From Clitopilus passeckerianus (Eukaryota > Basidiomycota > Agaricomycetes > Agaricales > Entolomataceae): a stretch of DNA of 64,000 nt. The stretch's first letter is position 1; the number at the start of each line of letters is the position of its first letter. Below, one piece after another: positions 23,110-34,643 of this stretch. The notes under the pieces were generated by a model that saw nothing but the letters and a program-made list of their open reading frames with translations, had not been told where the DNA came from and did no database searches. The DNA is taken from the NCBI GenBank assembly GCA_944990035.1, contig CALYLX010000082.1:124001-188000 (forward strand). The letters are read 5' to 3'. Position numbers and translations under genes: made by a program.

Positions 23110-25980
23110 GAGTGGACTCTTGATACGGAAGGGCACGTCGGATCTCGGAACCGATTCTTGCTTCCTTCCTGCGACCATCTTCCCCTCAACAAACTTGCCG
23201 ATCTGGATCTGGACTTGCTCTTCCTGGGGAGTAGGGAAGAGGAGAAAGATGTTTTGACTGGAATATGCCTTCATAACTCTGGGGTACGTATGTTGTGCTG
23301 GGATTGGCCGAAACGAGGTGTTGACGTTGTCGTTGATGCAGGTATGACTATCTGAAAGAATAGGAAAGCCTGGAAGGCGAAGGAAGCGTTACTTGGTAGA
23401 CCAGGTATAACTTTGATGTCGTTTTGGTGAAAGTTGGTGGTGTTGACTTTCATGTTCAACCAGCTGTCGGGAACGGTGCCTTAAATTTCAAGGTTGCAAG
23501 CTTCAAGCATAACTCATTCACCGACTTCCTCCGATATTCTCAGATGAGGAGCGAGTGGTCTACATAAATGGAGGAGGTATGGAAGGTACGCTTACCCTTT
23601 CTGTGTTTTCTGCTAGCAGGAAGGTGCTGACGCGATTTTGGACAGGTCTATGCGTGCTGTATGGTCGACCGCGGTTACCACCACTGGGAACATGGAGCCA
23701 TACGTTGCCGTTCCTCATCGCATCAGTAACACGCGCAGCACCAATTTCTACACCCGCGTCTTCTGTTACGCCTTCTTCCCGTGTCACCGCCCAGTCTGTG
23801 GCCCACCAGGTTACACGACACATTTTGGGTCGCCACAACATCAACCGGTGCACTTTCTCTCCTACGAACTTTCATAACGCGAGCTTCGCGTGCAGTAGAA
23901 GACATCGCTGCTCTGGCTACTGAAGATCCTCATCTCAGAGTGGCCGTTGCAAGAAAGATCAAACCCATCTATGGTTCCCTGCTGCACCTGCAACTCAACC
24001 CTACCAAATACATACGCAACGGCACCAGAAGCTCCTTCCGCTGGTTCAGGTAAGGTTTCGTGGTCTTTCTGGTGAAAATTGGTGATGTTGACGTTTCTGT
24101 TCAGTTGGCACCGACACCTCAAGGTTGCAAGCTACAACCAGGACGATTCGATATCCGACTCCCTCAATATCTTCATCTGGGGAGCGAATGATATGCAAGG
24201 ATGTACGAGGTATAGAGGGTATGTCTGTCGTTGCCAGATTTCTTGCTGCCAGGATGGTGCTGACAAGACTTTGAACAGGTGTACTACCAACCTTGGCTGA
24301 CACCACTGAAACGTCAAACCATATCCCATCGTTTACCAATGCATCAGCAGCATATACGAAAGCAGCACCTCCGGCACAAGTTCTTCATCTGTCCCTTGGC
24401 CATCCTCAGTCGTCCACCGAACTGCCAGGCTCGTTCCGCCGCAACGACGCACTTCTCTTCTGGCAATCTCCCCACGCGAGCTCCATATGCGATACTGGAA
24501 GACGCTGCTCTTACCGCCGAAGCTGACTCATATCAGAACGACTGCCATGATACCCACCAGAGTTCAGACCCACGTCGTCGTTCACCGGGGCACCAGCAAT
24601 TCAGCATTATGAACGCCACCCGCCACAGCAGCAACAGCAGGAGCATCCTCTCCCCTGGCGTCTGCTACGCATGCTTGCTCCGATCAAGTGCCTTCCCCAG
24701 CCGTCTGCATGACTGCACCGCCAAAGTCGTGCATTCCGTCATACCTTACCCACGGCTAGGCCGAAACGATTCCCTGTCCCCCAACCAGCTACTGCTAGTT
24801 GCATATTCTCCCCACTCCACGTTATCCCTGTGCCCAATTATCATTCGCCCTCCCCCCGACCCACCCTGAACACCACTAAGACGTGGTCACCAAGTATCAT
24901 GCCGGCTTCGTCACCATCAACATTTCTTCGTGGCAACATTCCTAACTCGAACTGCGTATGCAGCAGCAGAAGATGCAGGTCTTTCAGCTGAAGATCCTTA
25001 TCTAGGAGCGGACAACATTTTCTAGACAATCAGAGTCCAGACCTATGATGTCGTTTACTGGTGCACGACCTACGCATCAACACCCAGCACCTGCGGGAGC
25101 ACCCTCCACATCATCCTCTGCCGCTCATTTCTTACCCCAACCATTCTCCTTCCCTTCCTGGTCATCCACATGACTGCCAATGTTGGGTATACGTGCATAA
25201 CCTACCCCAGGCTAAGCCAACACAATGACTATCTGTGTCTTGAGCAGCCACCGCTGGTCGAGCGTTCTCGCCATTCCAGGGTGTCACCGTGCCCCGACCA
25301 TCGCTGGCCCTCTTTTCCGACCCACGAGTATCATATCGACTTCGTTACCATCCCGGCCTTCGTCGAGTTTGGTGTGGTGCTAGGCCAAATTCTTCAGGAC
25401 GGGGTGGCGGAGGTTGCGAAATGGGTGTTGGTATGGAGTGGAAAGAGGAAAATGAGAACGGGAGGAATAGGCAGATGAAGAAGGAGGTAGGGGCTGGTGG
25501 TGGGAGGATGTAGGAGGCGAGTGGGGACAGGACCGCCAGAGCATCACTACCCCCGCCAAGAACATCGTTTCACTACCTCTCTCCCTGAGAGTTCGCCTCT
25601 GCCGAGGTTCCTACCCCTCCACTAGCAGGGGACCCTCGGCGTTTCTTGGGCGGGCTGGTGGTCAATCTGCCCCAATCGCTCGTCGTTTGACATCCCGTTC
25701 TGGAAGTCATTGAACTAAAGCAAATCCGCCTCCTCATACTCTACTTCGTCAACCTCATCCGCACCCTGCAGTTGTTATCATCACTGCTTCCTGGTGCCCT
25801 TCATTCATATCCTCACGATCACGAAGACGACATCGTCCTCCTCAATTTCGACCTTATCATGTCCTGGCGTCATTAGACTGGCATTGATCTGGCTTACGCC
25901 TCAATCGTGACCACAGTAACCTATGTTGCTGTCGGTTCCGACGCCGAAACTGCGCTCTCTGTTCAGGGCTAGAGTGTCCG
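23110..25980 (+). repeat. Degenerate dispersed repeat, copy 4 (longest, with internal module duplication)
   Basis: It opens with CACGTCGGATCTCGGAACC (about 23122). A module is repeated in tandem: 23401-23645 and about 24045-24278 align, offset about 640 bp. Each has an intron-like GTATAA/GTAAGG segment with GTTGAC, then a shared CAAGGTTGCAAGCTWCAA block, then the 60-bp intron-like segment (23586-23645 and 24219-24278). Pro/Ser-coding parts with GCAGCAGCAG follow, then ACTAGCAGGGGACCCT (25621-25636), which matches the tail of copy 2. No continuous frame exists. Confidence 0.65.
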
Positions 25981-26238
25981 ATCTGCTGCTTCAGTGGCAT
26001 GTACGACTGTGTGGAGGAAGGGATGAAGACTCGGCGTTGGGTTGGAGACGTCTGTGGGAGTGGGAGCTGAGCCGGATTGGATTGGATTGGAATTGGGTAA
26101 AGAGTGCAGCGAAACATGGTGGTGGAGAAGAGACGGAGGAGATGATATTGGGTTATGATCCCGTACATCGTACATCACTAGGCTGGAAGCACAACTTATT
26201 ATGGTTAGGACATCATAGTAGCATGCATTTCTTCCGAA

Positions 26239-26310
26239 GCACCCGTAGATCAATGGTAAACATGCCTGCCGGGCGTGTTTGGACCTGCTATTCGATCCGA
26301 GCCCGTGGGG
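26239..26310 (+). tRNA. tRNA-Gly(GCC)-like relic
   Basis: The anticodon arm is intact: ACATGC pairs with GCGTGT around CTGCCGG, giving a GCC anticodon after U33. An A-box-like TAGATCAATGG precedes it and a weak B box (TATTCGATCC) follows. The acceptor stem and T stem do not pair well. It is probably a tRNA-Gly pseudogene or part of a tRNA-derived repeat. Confidence 0.3.
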
Positions 26311-26698
26311 ATCGGGATGAATAATCATATACTTCCGTCAAACCAGCTCAACGAAACGATGGCAAAGAACTGATTCATTTCACTTGGACTATGATTATTT
26401 GGAAAGGACGGGAATGACGATCCACCATTACCTACCCATCTTCGGCGCTCTTGCTCAGGCTGCCACTTTGACTGCAAGTAACCCGTACCTTTTGCACCTA
26501 GGTCCGATCTGGAAATAGAAATGGGGATGGAACTGCAGCTCCAACACGGCCGACATCCTGCCAACTGCTCGGCAGTCGTCTTCGGCACATGAGGATGAAG
26601 CTCCCATCCAGTATCATCTTAGTTTAGGGTAGGCAGGTGACAAATCCACACCGCTTTGCGAAATACTCCCAGGTCCTATCGTTACTTGATCCCGAGCT
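26311..26698. other. 5' flank of F-box gene B
   Basis: No gene. From about 26624 the sequence (AGTTTAGGGTAGGCAGGTGA) resembles the flank upstream of paralogs A and C, so the duplicated segment starts here. Confidence 0.5.
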
Positions 26699-27987
26699 AT
26701 GGAAGAGCTATCCTCATGCTCTCAATTTCTTCCATTCGAGCTCATTGAGCAGATTGGTCAAAGCGGAGATCGATCCCATCTTCTCCTGTTCGGCTTACTT
26801 TCCCGATCCTTCGTCCGCTCCAGCCGAGCTTTGCTCTTTGGAACGGTGGAGTTCAAAAACAGATACAGAAATGCGACGGATATCGACAACTTCCTTGACT
26901 TACTCGAAAGTCCTTACGTCACTATTCCATCCGCTGTTCGTACTTTGAGAGTTTACGATCGAATTACTCGTCGGAAGGATCGTATCGATGGCGAATGTAG
27001 GGATCGTGAAACTCCCCAGATGGCCGCTCTAGCTTCCAAATTGACAAATTTGTCGTGCATTCAGCTCAAGGGTCTACCTGGGTGGCTACCTGAAACAATG
27101 TTCCAATTATTCCGCCATCTTCCCGCCCCGCATGTTGAGATCCACCTCAAGCATGTCGAGTTTCGGGACCTTGGCGGAGTCATTCGGTTTTGGGGAAGTC
27201 TTCCCCTCTCCGTGCGGGTTTCACGGCTTGAGGTGGTGATCTGCTATCGCGCCAACCCAGAATCACAAGAATCGGTGCAGATGTTCGCGGACCTCGTCCG
27301 AAGGAGGATACACCTTAACGTCTTGGATATCACCTCCATCCTCCTGTTCCACGAAATGTGGGACCCAGCTATATTCCCTAGTCTCGATGTCACGGTGGAC
27401 TCGTTCAGGGTGGATATCTTGTGGCGACATTCACATGTTCACGCTCACCGCCTCCCCTTTGTGAGTAGATTTATCCGACATGTTGGGCGTACCTTCAACC
27501 ACCTCGAAATCAATTTATCGGTTATATATCATCATCCAAGTAAGACGTTCTACCAAACTCGCGGGAAACTGCTGACGATCAAATAGCGCTCCTCGATCTC
27601 TACGCTGAAATTGACCTCTCCTCGTGCACGAATCTCATATCCTTTACCTTTACCATCATCCAGCCCTACAGCTTTTTTGTGGCGAAAGTAGAAAAAATAA
27701 TGTGGGCTCTTGTCGATTCACTACCTCCCTTGTTGATCCAGACCATCACCATGGCGTTTGGTTTCGGCATTTACTCTCAGGATCGGATGGGCAGCATGGA
27801 GTGGACGGCCGTAGCTCTTCGGTTAAAGGCACGTTTTCCTGCACTGCAACGGTTAAGATTCGAGATCGTGGAAGGAGACGGTAGAAGAGGAGTTCCTGAT
27901 CTTTCCACACCCGAGGGTCAGGTTAAAGTGGACGGTCTAGAGGTTGGATTCGAGGTGTTTCAATGGAGCACTTGGTCAAATCAGTAG
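26699..27987 (+). CDS. F-box family protein, paralog B (413 aa, 2 exons)
   Basis: Exons are 26699-27539 and 27587-27987. The 47-bp intron (GTAAGA to CAAATAG) is in phase and at the family position. The F-box-like N-terminus (QFLPFELIEQIGQSGDRSHL, RALLFGTVEF) is followed by the family-specific body. Shared blocks include LTNLSCIQLKGLPGWLPE, MFQLFRHLPAP, SILLFHEMWDPAIFPSLDV and, after the intron, YAEIDLSSCTNLISF. It is open throughout, so likely functional. It diverges from A and C mostly between residues 170 and 280, which suggests a faster-evolving recognition region. Role in SCF ubiquitination is inferred from the F-box only. Confidence 0.8.
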
Positions 27988-28465
27988 GTAGCATCTCTGT
28001 CTTGGCCTGGACCGAGGATACTCAATTCCAAATATCGGTATAAGCTTGATAGTATACAATTGTTCCAGTCGTACTAACCTAGTTGTTATTGGTGGTGATT
28101 ATTTGTGGCTGAGGCGTAAGTCACAGCATAGAATGGAATGGAGACACGTTCGCAACGAAGCACGAAGAAACGACAAGCTACATGATATTACCGGGAGTGC
28201 GTTGGCGATCTACCTGGTTTTTGTAATCATCGATCAGAAATATGCATCTCCAGCCAAGATGTCAGAAGACAGCGGAGAGGATTCTCGTGGTCGGAATCTA
28301 GAAGATAACACCCAGGCCATGGGGATCAATAGCCAAAATTCGAATCTCATTCATCAAGGGTACCCCTTGGCATGCGTACCGTAACTTTCAGGTGAAGAGT
28401 TTCTCAGAGTTTTTGTCGGTTGCGGTATATATATTCATGAGTTTTTATACGTCCATTGACAGCGA
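27988..28465. other. No gene recognised
   Basis: It contains a 112-codon frame (28046-28384) with no family resemblance, probably chance, in the 3' flank of F-box gene B. Confidence 0.4.
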
Positions 28466-28540
28466 TAGCGTAGCAGCTTCGACCGTTTACTGATGGTGCT
28501 ACTAAGTACCTTGTGCGGGTTCGAATCCCGATGATGCAAT
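28466..28540 (+). ncRNA. tRNA-derived Pol III element (SINE-like or tRNA relic)
   Basis: A box TAGCGTAGCAGC (28466-28477) and an exact B box GGTTCGAATCC (28518-28528) lie at tRNA-like spacing, but the flanking sequence forms no acceptor stem. A similar A-box segment (CATAGCGTAGCGGTTA) occurs near 12433. The pair suggests a low-copy tRNA-derived repeat. No poly-A or poly-T tail defines its end. Confidence 0.4.
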
Positions 28541-28829
28541 TGGAAGATTTTCTTCGAGATTTTTATGTCTCAGGGCAGCGGTCATGTTACGGAGAATTCA
28601 TCGCGAACTCAATTATTGGGAAGACGTGCGGGGATCTGACTCGCACCGCCAGCAAGAGATCTGATTTGAAGCAAATTTGAAGACTCGGATATAACGGAAT
28701 ATTAATCTGAGGATCGATGATGACGGTGAGTCAGAGGGTCTAAAGTTCTTGGTTCTAGAAGAGTACATGCGTTTGTCAGACATGGCGGCGTGGATAAGAT
28801 GGTCGAGGCGGGAATCAGAGTTATGGTCA
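28541..28829. other. No gene recognised
   Basis: Short spacer without ORFs of interest before repeat copy 5. Confidence 0.4.
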
Positions 28830-30720
28830 GGAATCGGACGTCGGTCGGATCTCGGATGTATTTCTTGCTCTATTCCATCATCATGTCGCCAAACCTATCT
28901 CTCATTGTAAACTTGCCAATGGGGATCTGGACCTTATGTTCTGGGAGCTTAGAGAGGATGAGAAGGGGGTGAAGCCACGTTGACGTTGAGGTATGTATGT
29001 TGAGTTGGAACGTGGTTGGAGTCAAATTGACAAGGACGTTGCTGTAGGCTTGGTAACCTAAAGAATGGGAGAACGTAGGAGGCGAAAGCGACTGGGGACT
29101 CGAGCTTGTTAGCCTAGGCCTAGGTATGATTTTGGCGCCATTCTGGGGAAAATTGGATGCTGACTTTTTCGTTGGGGTAGGATTCTGGCCGGCGGTTCTG
29201 GCGCCTCTTGCCTCGGGATTGGCCACTGTTCTTTCGAGGTGCCAGGGGAATGTTATGGTGTAGCGGGTATGTCTGCCTTTTCCAAGCTCCTTAATGATGA
29301 AATGGTGCTGACGGGAGTTAGGACAGCTGTATCCGAGCCTGTTCGGTCGATACCAGCTATCGCTTCTGGAAATGGCGAATCCTAACCGTCGTTCACCAGT
29401 GCACCGGCAACATCCCCAGGACTTCCATACGCAGCAGCAGCTCTCGCATCCTGTCTTCTACCACATATACTCAACATGCTCCTTCCCCCTCTTGTCATCC
29501 GCCAGGCTGCATGACTCACGTTGTCACAACACCAACCTACGCACATTCTCGTTTGGCAACATCCATAACTCAAGCTTGGTGCGCAGCAGCAGGGCACGCT
29601 GCTCTTGCTACTGAAGTTCTTCATCTCGGCGTGGCCACCACCACCACTGCACACGTCAAGCCAACCCCGTCGTTCACTGACACACCAGCAAGCTATCCTC
29701 ATGCACGTCCTACGCAACAGGAGCGGAAACTCCCTCCACCCTGCATTCTTCACCGCATCGTTAGCCCGACCATGCCCCCTGCCCAGTCGTCCGCAGGATT
29801 GGCCGACTGGTGTTACCCAGTCAATGTGGGGCATACCATCATACCCTACCCAGTCAAGCCGACAACGAGTCTCTGTCCCCACAGCAGGCATTACCAGCGG
29901 TGGGTTTTTACCCCTCCAGGATTCCGCATAGCCCTCAACCCTCTCTTCCCAACCCTCGTTCGTCCCAAACACAAGCTGAATGTGGTCACCAGCTACCATG
30001 TCATCTTCGTCACAACCATAACCTTCATTGGGTCTGGTGTTGGCTCTCCGTGGTATTGAGGATGAATGGAGATTCAAGCTAGGCTGTCTCTGTGACTGCC
30101 TCGACGACGTGCCCAGTATGGGAATTGGTGCTTAAAGAACGGGAGGGAGCAAGAGAGGAGAGAGGAGAGAGGGCGAAAAGAGGCTGGGGGAATAGAAAGA
30201 CGAAGAAGACGGAGGCTGGTCACGACTCGTAGGAGGCGGAGGAGTGAAGGTTGAGGGAGCATCGATATTGCCGACAACACGTTGGGCTGCCATGCCATGC
30301 GATTGTCGTTGGGAACGTATTCACCAATGCCGTCTGCGGAAGGAGCAATAGCTGCTGCCACCCTTCGCTGCTGAGGATCCTAGACCTCCACCAGCACAGT
30401 CCTCGCCCCATCTGGCTTTCCGGAAGTTAAACTCACCCTCCCCGCCCTATCCCACCATACTTCCCCCATCTCATCCGCTCCTGGCTATCACCACTACCTC
30501 CCGGTGGTAGTTTGCGGCATTATCACGGTCACTGGCATAAACTGTTCGCCATTCTACCCAATCCTAATTTCGGCGCCGTTGCCCTTAGGCTATGATCATG
30601 GACGTATAATTGGATATGGTGCTGAGGAGTTTGACCCTGGGCTCCTTATCAGATGCGCCTCGAATCCGAGTCATATCAGTGCTGTTGCTGCTGCATAGAG
30701 AGCGAGACCGAGAGCTAAGG
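28830..30720 (+). repeat. Degenerate dispersed repeat, copy 5
   Basis: It starts at GTCGGTCGGATCTCGGATG (28840). The module that copy 4 also carries follows, with CAATGGGGATCTGG corresponding to CGATCTGGATCTGG. Intron-like segments are at about 29110-29190 and, best preserved, 29267-29326 (GTATGTCTGCC, GGTGCTGACG, GGACAG). The Pro/Ser-coding part holds frames of 182 (plus) and 231 (minus) codons. Near 29990-30090 a block shared with copy 2 (ACCAYTACCATGYCA through CCGTGGTATT) occurs. The 3' part (30360-30720) matches the tails of copies 2 and 4. Confidence 0.6.
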
Positions 30721-31266
30721 TAGAAATGGATGAAGATTGCTTGTGGGGATGAGGGTGTGGTGGAGGAAGAAAGCGTAGAGGAGGAGGAGGAGGAGGAGAG
30801 GAAGCCCGACAAAAAAGGAAAGCGAGTGAAGAAGCATCGGTGTATGTGAAGGTCTCCAAACGCCTACCAACTAGAAAGCTGGTCACCATGCCATCCAACA
30901 GTGGATGGGAGCTTGGGGCGGATTGACGTTGCGCACCAAAACGAGCGTAGTACGAACTATGTCGTAGAACATATAACAATGCCAATGCAGAGGACTTTCT
31001 TCGATCGTCACCAGCTAGAGATTGTGGGCATGCTCTTCCCGCCGATTTTGTACCACAAATAATTTAGAAGGGGAATTCCACTACAAATTCAACGGGGCAT
31101 AGGTTTGGCCAAGTCCTCGGCTGTCACGTTCTGGCTCTGCGAGTTTTCGTCCAAGACTGCTCTTCTGAAAACACCGTACGACTTTAGGGCAGGCGAGATA
31201 AAGATCAATTCAACACGCTTTTCAAAACGCTCACTCCAAGCTTCCACTGTACCTTGATCCGGCCCA
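30721..31266. other. 5' flank of F-box gene C
   Basis: A GGA-rich simple stretch (30770-30800) and then the flank homologous to that of paralog A (from about 31180). No gene seen. Confidence 0.5.
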
Positions 31267-32564
31267 ATGACAGAACTCGCCTTATGCTTTCAATCTCTTC
31301 CATTCGAGCTCATTCAGCATATTGGCCGAAGCGGAGATCGATCCCTCCTTCTATTGTTCAGCTTACTCTCCCGCTCCTTCGTCCCCTCAAACCGAGCGTT
31401 GTTGTTTGAAATCGTAGAGTTCACAGACAGAACCAGAAACGCGGCAGACATCGACAACTTCTTGGATCTCCTTGAAAGCCCCCACACCACGATTCCTCCC
31501 GCTGTCAGGGCTCTGAGAGTGCTCGACCGAATTACTCGAAGGGACCGTTTTAATGGGGAATGTAGGGATCGTGCCACACCCCAGGTCGCTGCTCTAGCTC
31601 CCAAACTCACAAATTTGTCGTGTATCCAGCTCAAGAGCTTACCTGGGTGGCTACCCGAAGTTATGTTCCAGCTATTCCGTCATCTTCCAGCTCCATACAT
31701 CGAGTTTCGGCTCCAAAATGTCGGATTTAGAGACTACGGAGGAGTGATTCGGTTTTGGACAAGTCTTCCACCCTCAGGACGAATTTCCCAGCTTGAGGAG
31801 GTTTTCTGCCATAGTATCGACAGGGAATCACAAGAATTGCTGTACAAGTACGCCGACCTCTTCCGAAGGAGGACACACCTTACCTCCCTGGATACAGCCT
31901 CCACCCTTCTTTTCCACGAGTTGTGGGATCCGGTCCTATATCCAGGTCTCGACATTAAAGTGGACTCATTCAGGTTATATTTCCTGTATGAATACAAATG
32001 TATTGAGCGTCACCTCCCCTTCGTTGTTCGATTCATTCGGCATGTTGGGCCTTCCTTCAAACATCTTGGAATCAATTTATCTGATCCCTTGTGGTACATA
32101 GGTAGGACATCTTATGAAACTCGCCCGATATCACTAATAATTGAATAGCGGCTATAAATCTGTGCTCTGCAATCGACCTATCCACATGTACAGGCCTAAA
32201 ATCCTTGACCTTTGCCATCTTCCAACACCTACAGTTTCCTCGTCAAGTAGACGAAACTATGTGGGCTCTTATCGACTCGCTTCCCCGCTCGTCGCTCCAG
32301 ACCATTACGCTCGCGTTCTACTTCGGCATATACTGTGAGGAGCGGATAGCCAGAATTGAATGGACAGTGGTCGCGACACGGTTAAAGGCGCGTTTTCCGG
32401 CCCTGCAAAGGTTAAGATTCAAGATCGCGAAGGGGACGAGTCGAAAAGATAGTCCTGATCTCTCCGCAGTGGAAGGTCTGGTCAAGGTAAACGGCCTAGA
32501 TGTCGGATTCGAAGCTTTTACATGGAACAATCGGCCAGATCCAGAGGCGGGGTGTCTCTCATAG
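31267..32564 (+). CDS. F-box family protein, paralog C (416 aa, 2 exons)
   Basis: Exons are 31267-32101 and 32149-32564. The 47-bp intron (GTAGGA to TTGAATAG) restores the frame and reads into CSAIDLSTCTGLKSLTFAI. The N-terminal F-box segment is SLPFELIQHIGRSGDRSLLL with RALLFEIVEF. It is closest to paralog A: both share the flank upstream, the C-terminal DETMWxLIDSLPRSSLQTIT block and LRFKIAKGTxR. All three intact paralogs share exon structure, so duplication was at DNA level and not by retrotransposition. Confidence 0.8.
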
Positions 32565-33002
32565 CACGTATTCGGGGAGGTGGGTTGGGAATGTTGTGTC
32601 ATTCCCGATAATGGTCGATTATTCGGGGTGATAACCTCAATATAGTACTGGTGATCTGACATTCGTAACCTCATTCGTAACTGAAGTATAAACCTATATT
32701 TCTTCGGTCAATCCCACCCCAATCAAATCCGGCACTTGTATTACGTTATATCACATCATGGTAGTCCAATGTCACAGAAAGTTTGTCGCTAGATGAGAAG
32801 GGTTGAACGAACCCAGGAACGATCCAGAGATAGCCCAATACTGCAAATCATGAATGAATGCCAGATTATATTTATTTGCATTGAGGAAGTTTAGACGGGA
32901 GCAAATTGACGATACACCAAGGTGGAAAATATTTTCTAGCTAACCACTATCACAGTTCCAGATTGAACGGAGTCAAGAAAGCTTTAAGAAGGCTTAACTA
33001 AT
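32565..33002. other. 3' flank of F-box gene C
   Basis: No gene. About 32680-32765 is homologous to the flank of paralog A. The remainder is unique spacer to the convergent secreted-protein gene. Confidence 0.5.
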
Positions 33003-33403
33003 TCAAGCTGCAAGGCGCGAAGAACTGCCAGAGACGCAGCAATGCAACGTGGTTCCGAGTGGGCTGGTACAGGTTCCTGTGCTGTGTTCTCCAGGGAAAC
33101 AGGCCCTGTGACAGTTGCCTTGTGAGCAGCAGCAGCTTCCAGGGGAGGGTTCATCGGTCTCAGTCTGTCGTCACATAAAGCGGTTAGGTACGAGGTGCTT
33201 CAGAGCGAGGGATACATACCGCAGGACTAGCGAGTCTCTTATACGGAAGAGTTCGAGATGGGGAACGATTCTCGAAGGGCCTAGTGATCCGTCAGTATGC
33301 TAGCGAAGGAAAGAGGACGGAACAAGGCTTACACAGCTTGGAGTGCCATGACTCCTTGTATAACGAATAAAGCGCAGACAGTCAGGATCGACGATTTACG
33401 CAT
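33003..33403 (-). CDS. Cysteine-rich small secreted protein with kexin site (97 aa, 3 exons)
   Basis: Exons 33333-33403, 33220-33280 and 33003-33164 join in exact phase. Residues 1-22 form a signal peptide (MRKSSILTVCALFVIQGVMA). A short pro-region ends in LPYKR near residue 39, a kexin-type Lys-Arg site. The mature part carries eight cysteines in a CCC...C...C...C...CC pattern (SCCCSQGNCHRAC, TGTCTSP, LHCC), plausible for a disulfide-knotted peptide. No known defensin or hydrophobin spacing fits, so I do not name a family. A TATA box lies 66 bp upstream of the ATG. Small cysteine-rich secreted proteins in basidiomycetes often act at the cell surface or on other organisms, but that is inference. 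Confidence 0.75.
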
Positions 33404-33468
33404 GATTCAAGGAGGTCAGATTCTGAATAGCTTTCAGTAGTGAGGCGGGTTGGTTGGTACTTTCCGAC

Positions 33469-33475
33469 TTTTATA
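33469..33475 (-). promoter_or_regulatory. TATA box of the cysteine-rich secreted protein gene
   Basis: TATAAAA on the minus strand, 66-72 bp upstream of the start codon at 33403. This is a usual distance for a strongly expressed fungal secreted-protein gene. Confidence 0.55.
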
Positions 33476-33646
33476 TCCAGCTTCGGCCAGATTAACCCGC
33501 AAATACTACACCATCTATCATCCAGCGATGCCAAGAATCATAAAGCCTCCCATTTGCCGCACTTTCAATGCCAGTGCTCGGAATAGTGGCGTGTAGGGAA
33601 TCACAGCCTGACGAACGACATCTAGTTGAACACTGATTGATATCGT

Positions 33647-34643
33647 TTACTTCAGAATTGCTCGCGGTGCAGGAATACTAGGCCCAAGAATATCACTAGG
33701 ATAAGGTACGGAGGTCTGGTTTAGTGATCTGGGCAGCAGGTGGCGTGGTTTAGCTACAGAAATCTTCCCCTGAGAGATCCAGACCAGTTCCTCAGTGAAG
33801 CGAGCTTGAAGGAGATCATCAACGATCCGCTTTGACCGCGCTGAGAGGAGAGAAAGTGGCATTATAGGCCAGCGTAGGGGCATGTATGGGGTGGGAGAAC
33901 CCATGACCACCCGCCCACGGTAGATAGTGGTAGAATTCTCGAGCTTATGACCCAAATGCCTACGGAGAATATCCGTCAGCTTCTCTTAAAATGCAGACAC
34001 GTGAATCACGAACTATGTTTCGCTGCTATCCTCAATCAGAGCGTTCGCTCACTATTTCATTATTTGACGTATTTCACCGAGCAAAAGACTGTTGCTCGTG
34101 AGTGGAGGGGCTGATCCATACGTTATCAGACAGACAAGCGGGCAGAAGGGAGGTAAATGTGCATACCAGAATAAAATCGGTGGCCATTTGCCCTCGGTAT
34201 CATCTGAGCAGGCATTGCTAGACTGAGAGATCTGTCCTTTGCGAACAATACATAAAAAGCATAATGAGGGGCACGATACTTCGCTTAGTGGGCTGACTCA
34301 AAATGAATGAGGGTTGACTATTCGGAGTCCCTGAGCTAGGCGAGATAACGGCCATGTTGTTCGTGCCAGTGGGTAGTCCAGTAAGGAGTCTGTGCTCCAA
34401 GGAAAGCGTAACAGAGAGAGAACCTTGAGGACCTTCCGCAATCTCGCTGAAGGAACAGCGGATCTCTCGAGAGATCTCAGCTAGTAGACCTACGCCTCGG
34501 CTGTTTGAATTCTCTAGACTGGGCTGAATGCCATGAGATTCTTCCAGTGTGATCATGGGCTCCAAGAGGATGTTGCGGTAAAGACACAGCACCCCGTTTG
34601 TTGAATGACGAAAACAAGCCGCCCGTGGGAATATTTCCCTCAT
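33647..34643 (-). CDS. Hypothetical protein, probable two-exon gene, structure uncertain
   Basis: Two open minus-strand blocks: 34643-34218 (141 codons, ATG at 34643) and about 33986-33647. The second block reads EKLTDILRRHLGHKLENSTT onward, follows an acceptor-like TTTTAAGAG and ends APRAILK. No family is recognised. A donor site inside the first block could not be fixed, so the joining is a guess. The flank just upstream of the ATG (34635-34700) is similar to 38705-38770. This indicates another local duplication. Confidence 0.3.

Noticed and set aside
29382..30077. 231-codon minus-strand frame in repeat copy 5
   Set aside because: It is not conserved in the other copies, it overlaps a 182-codon plus-strand frame, and the splice-like signals of the family are on the plus strand.
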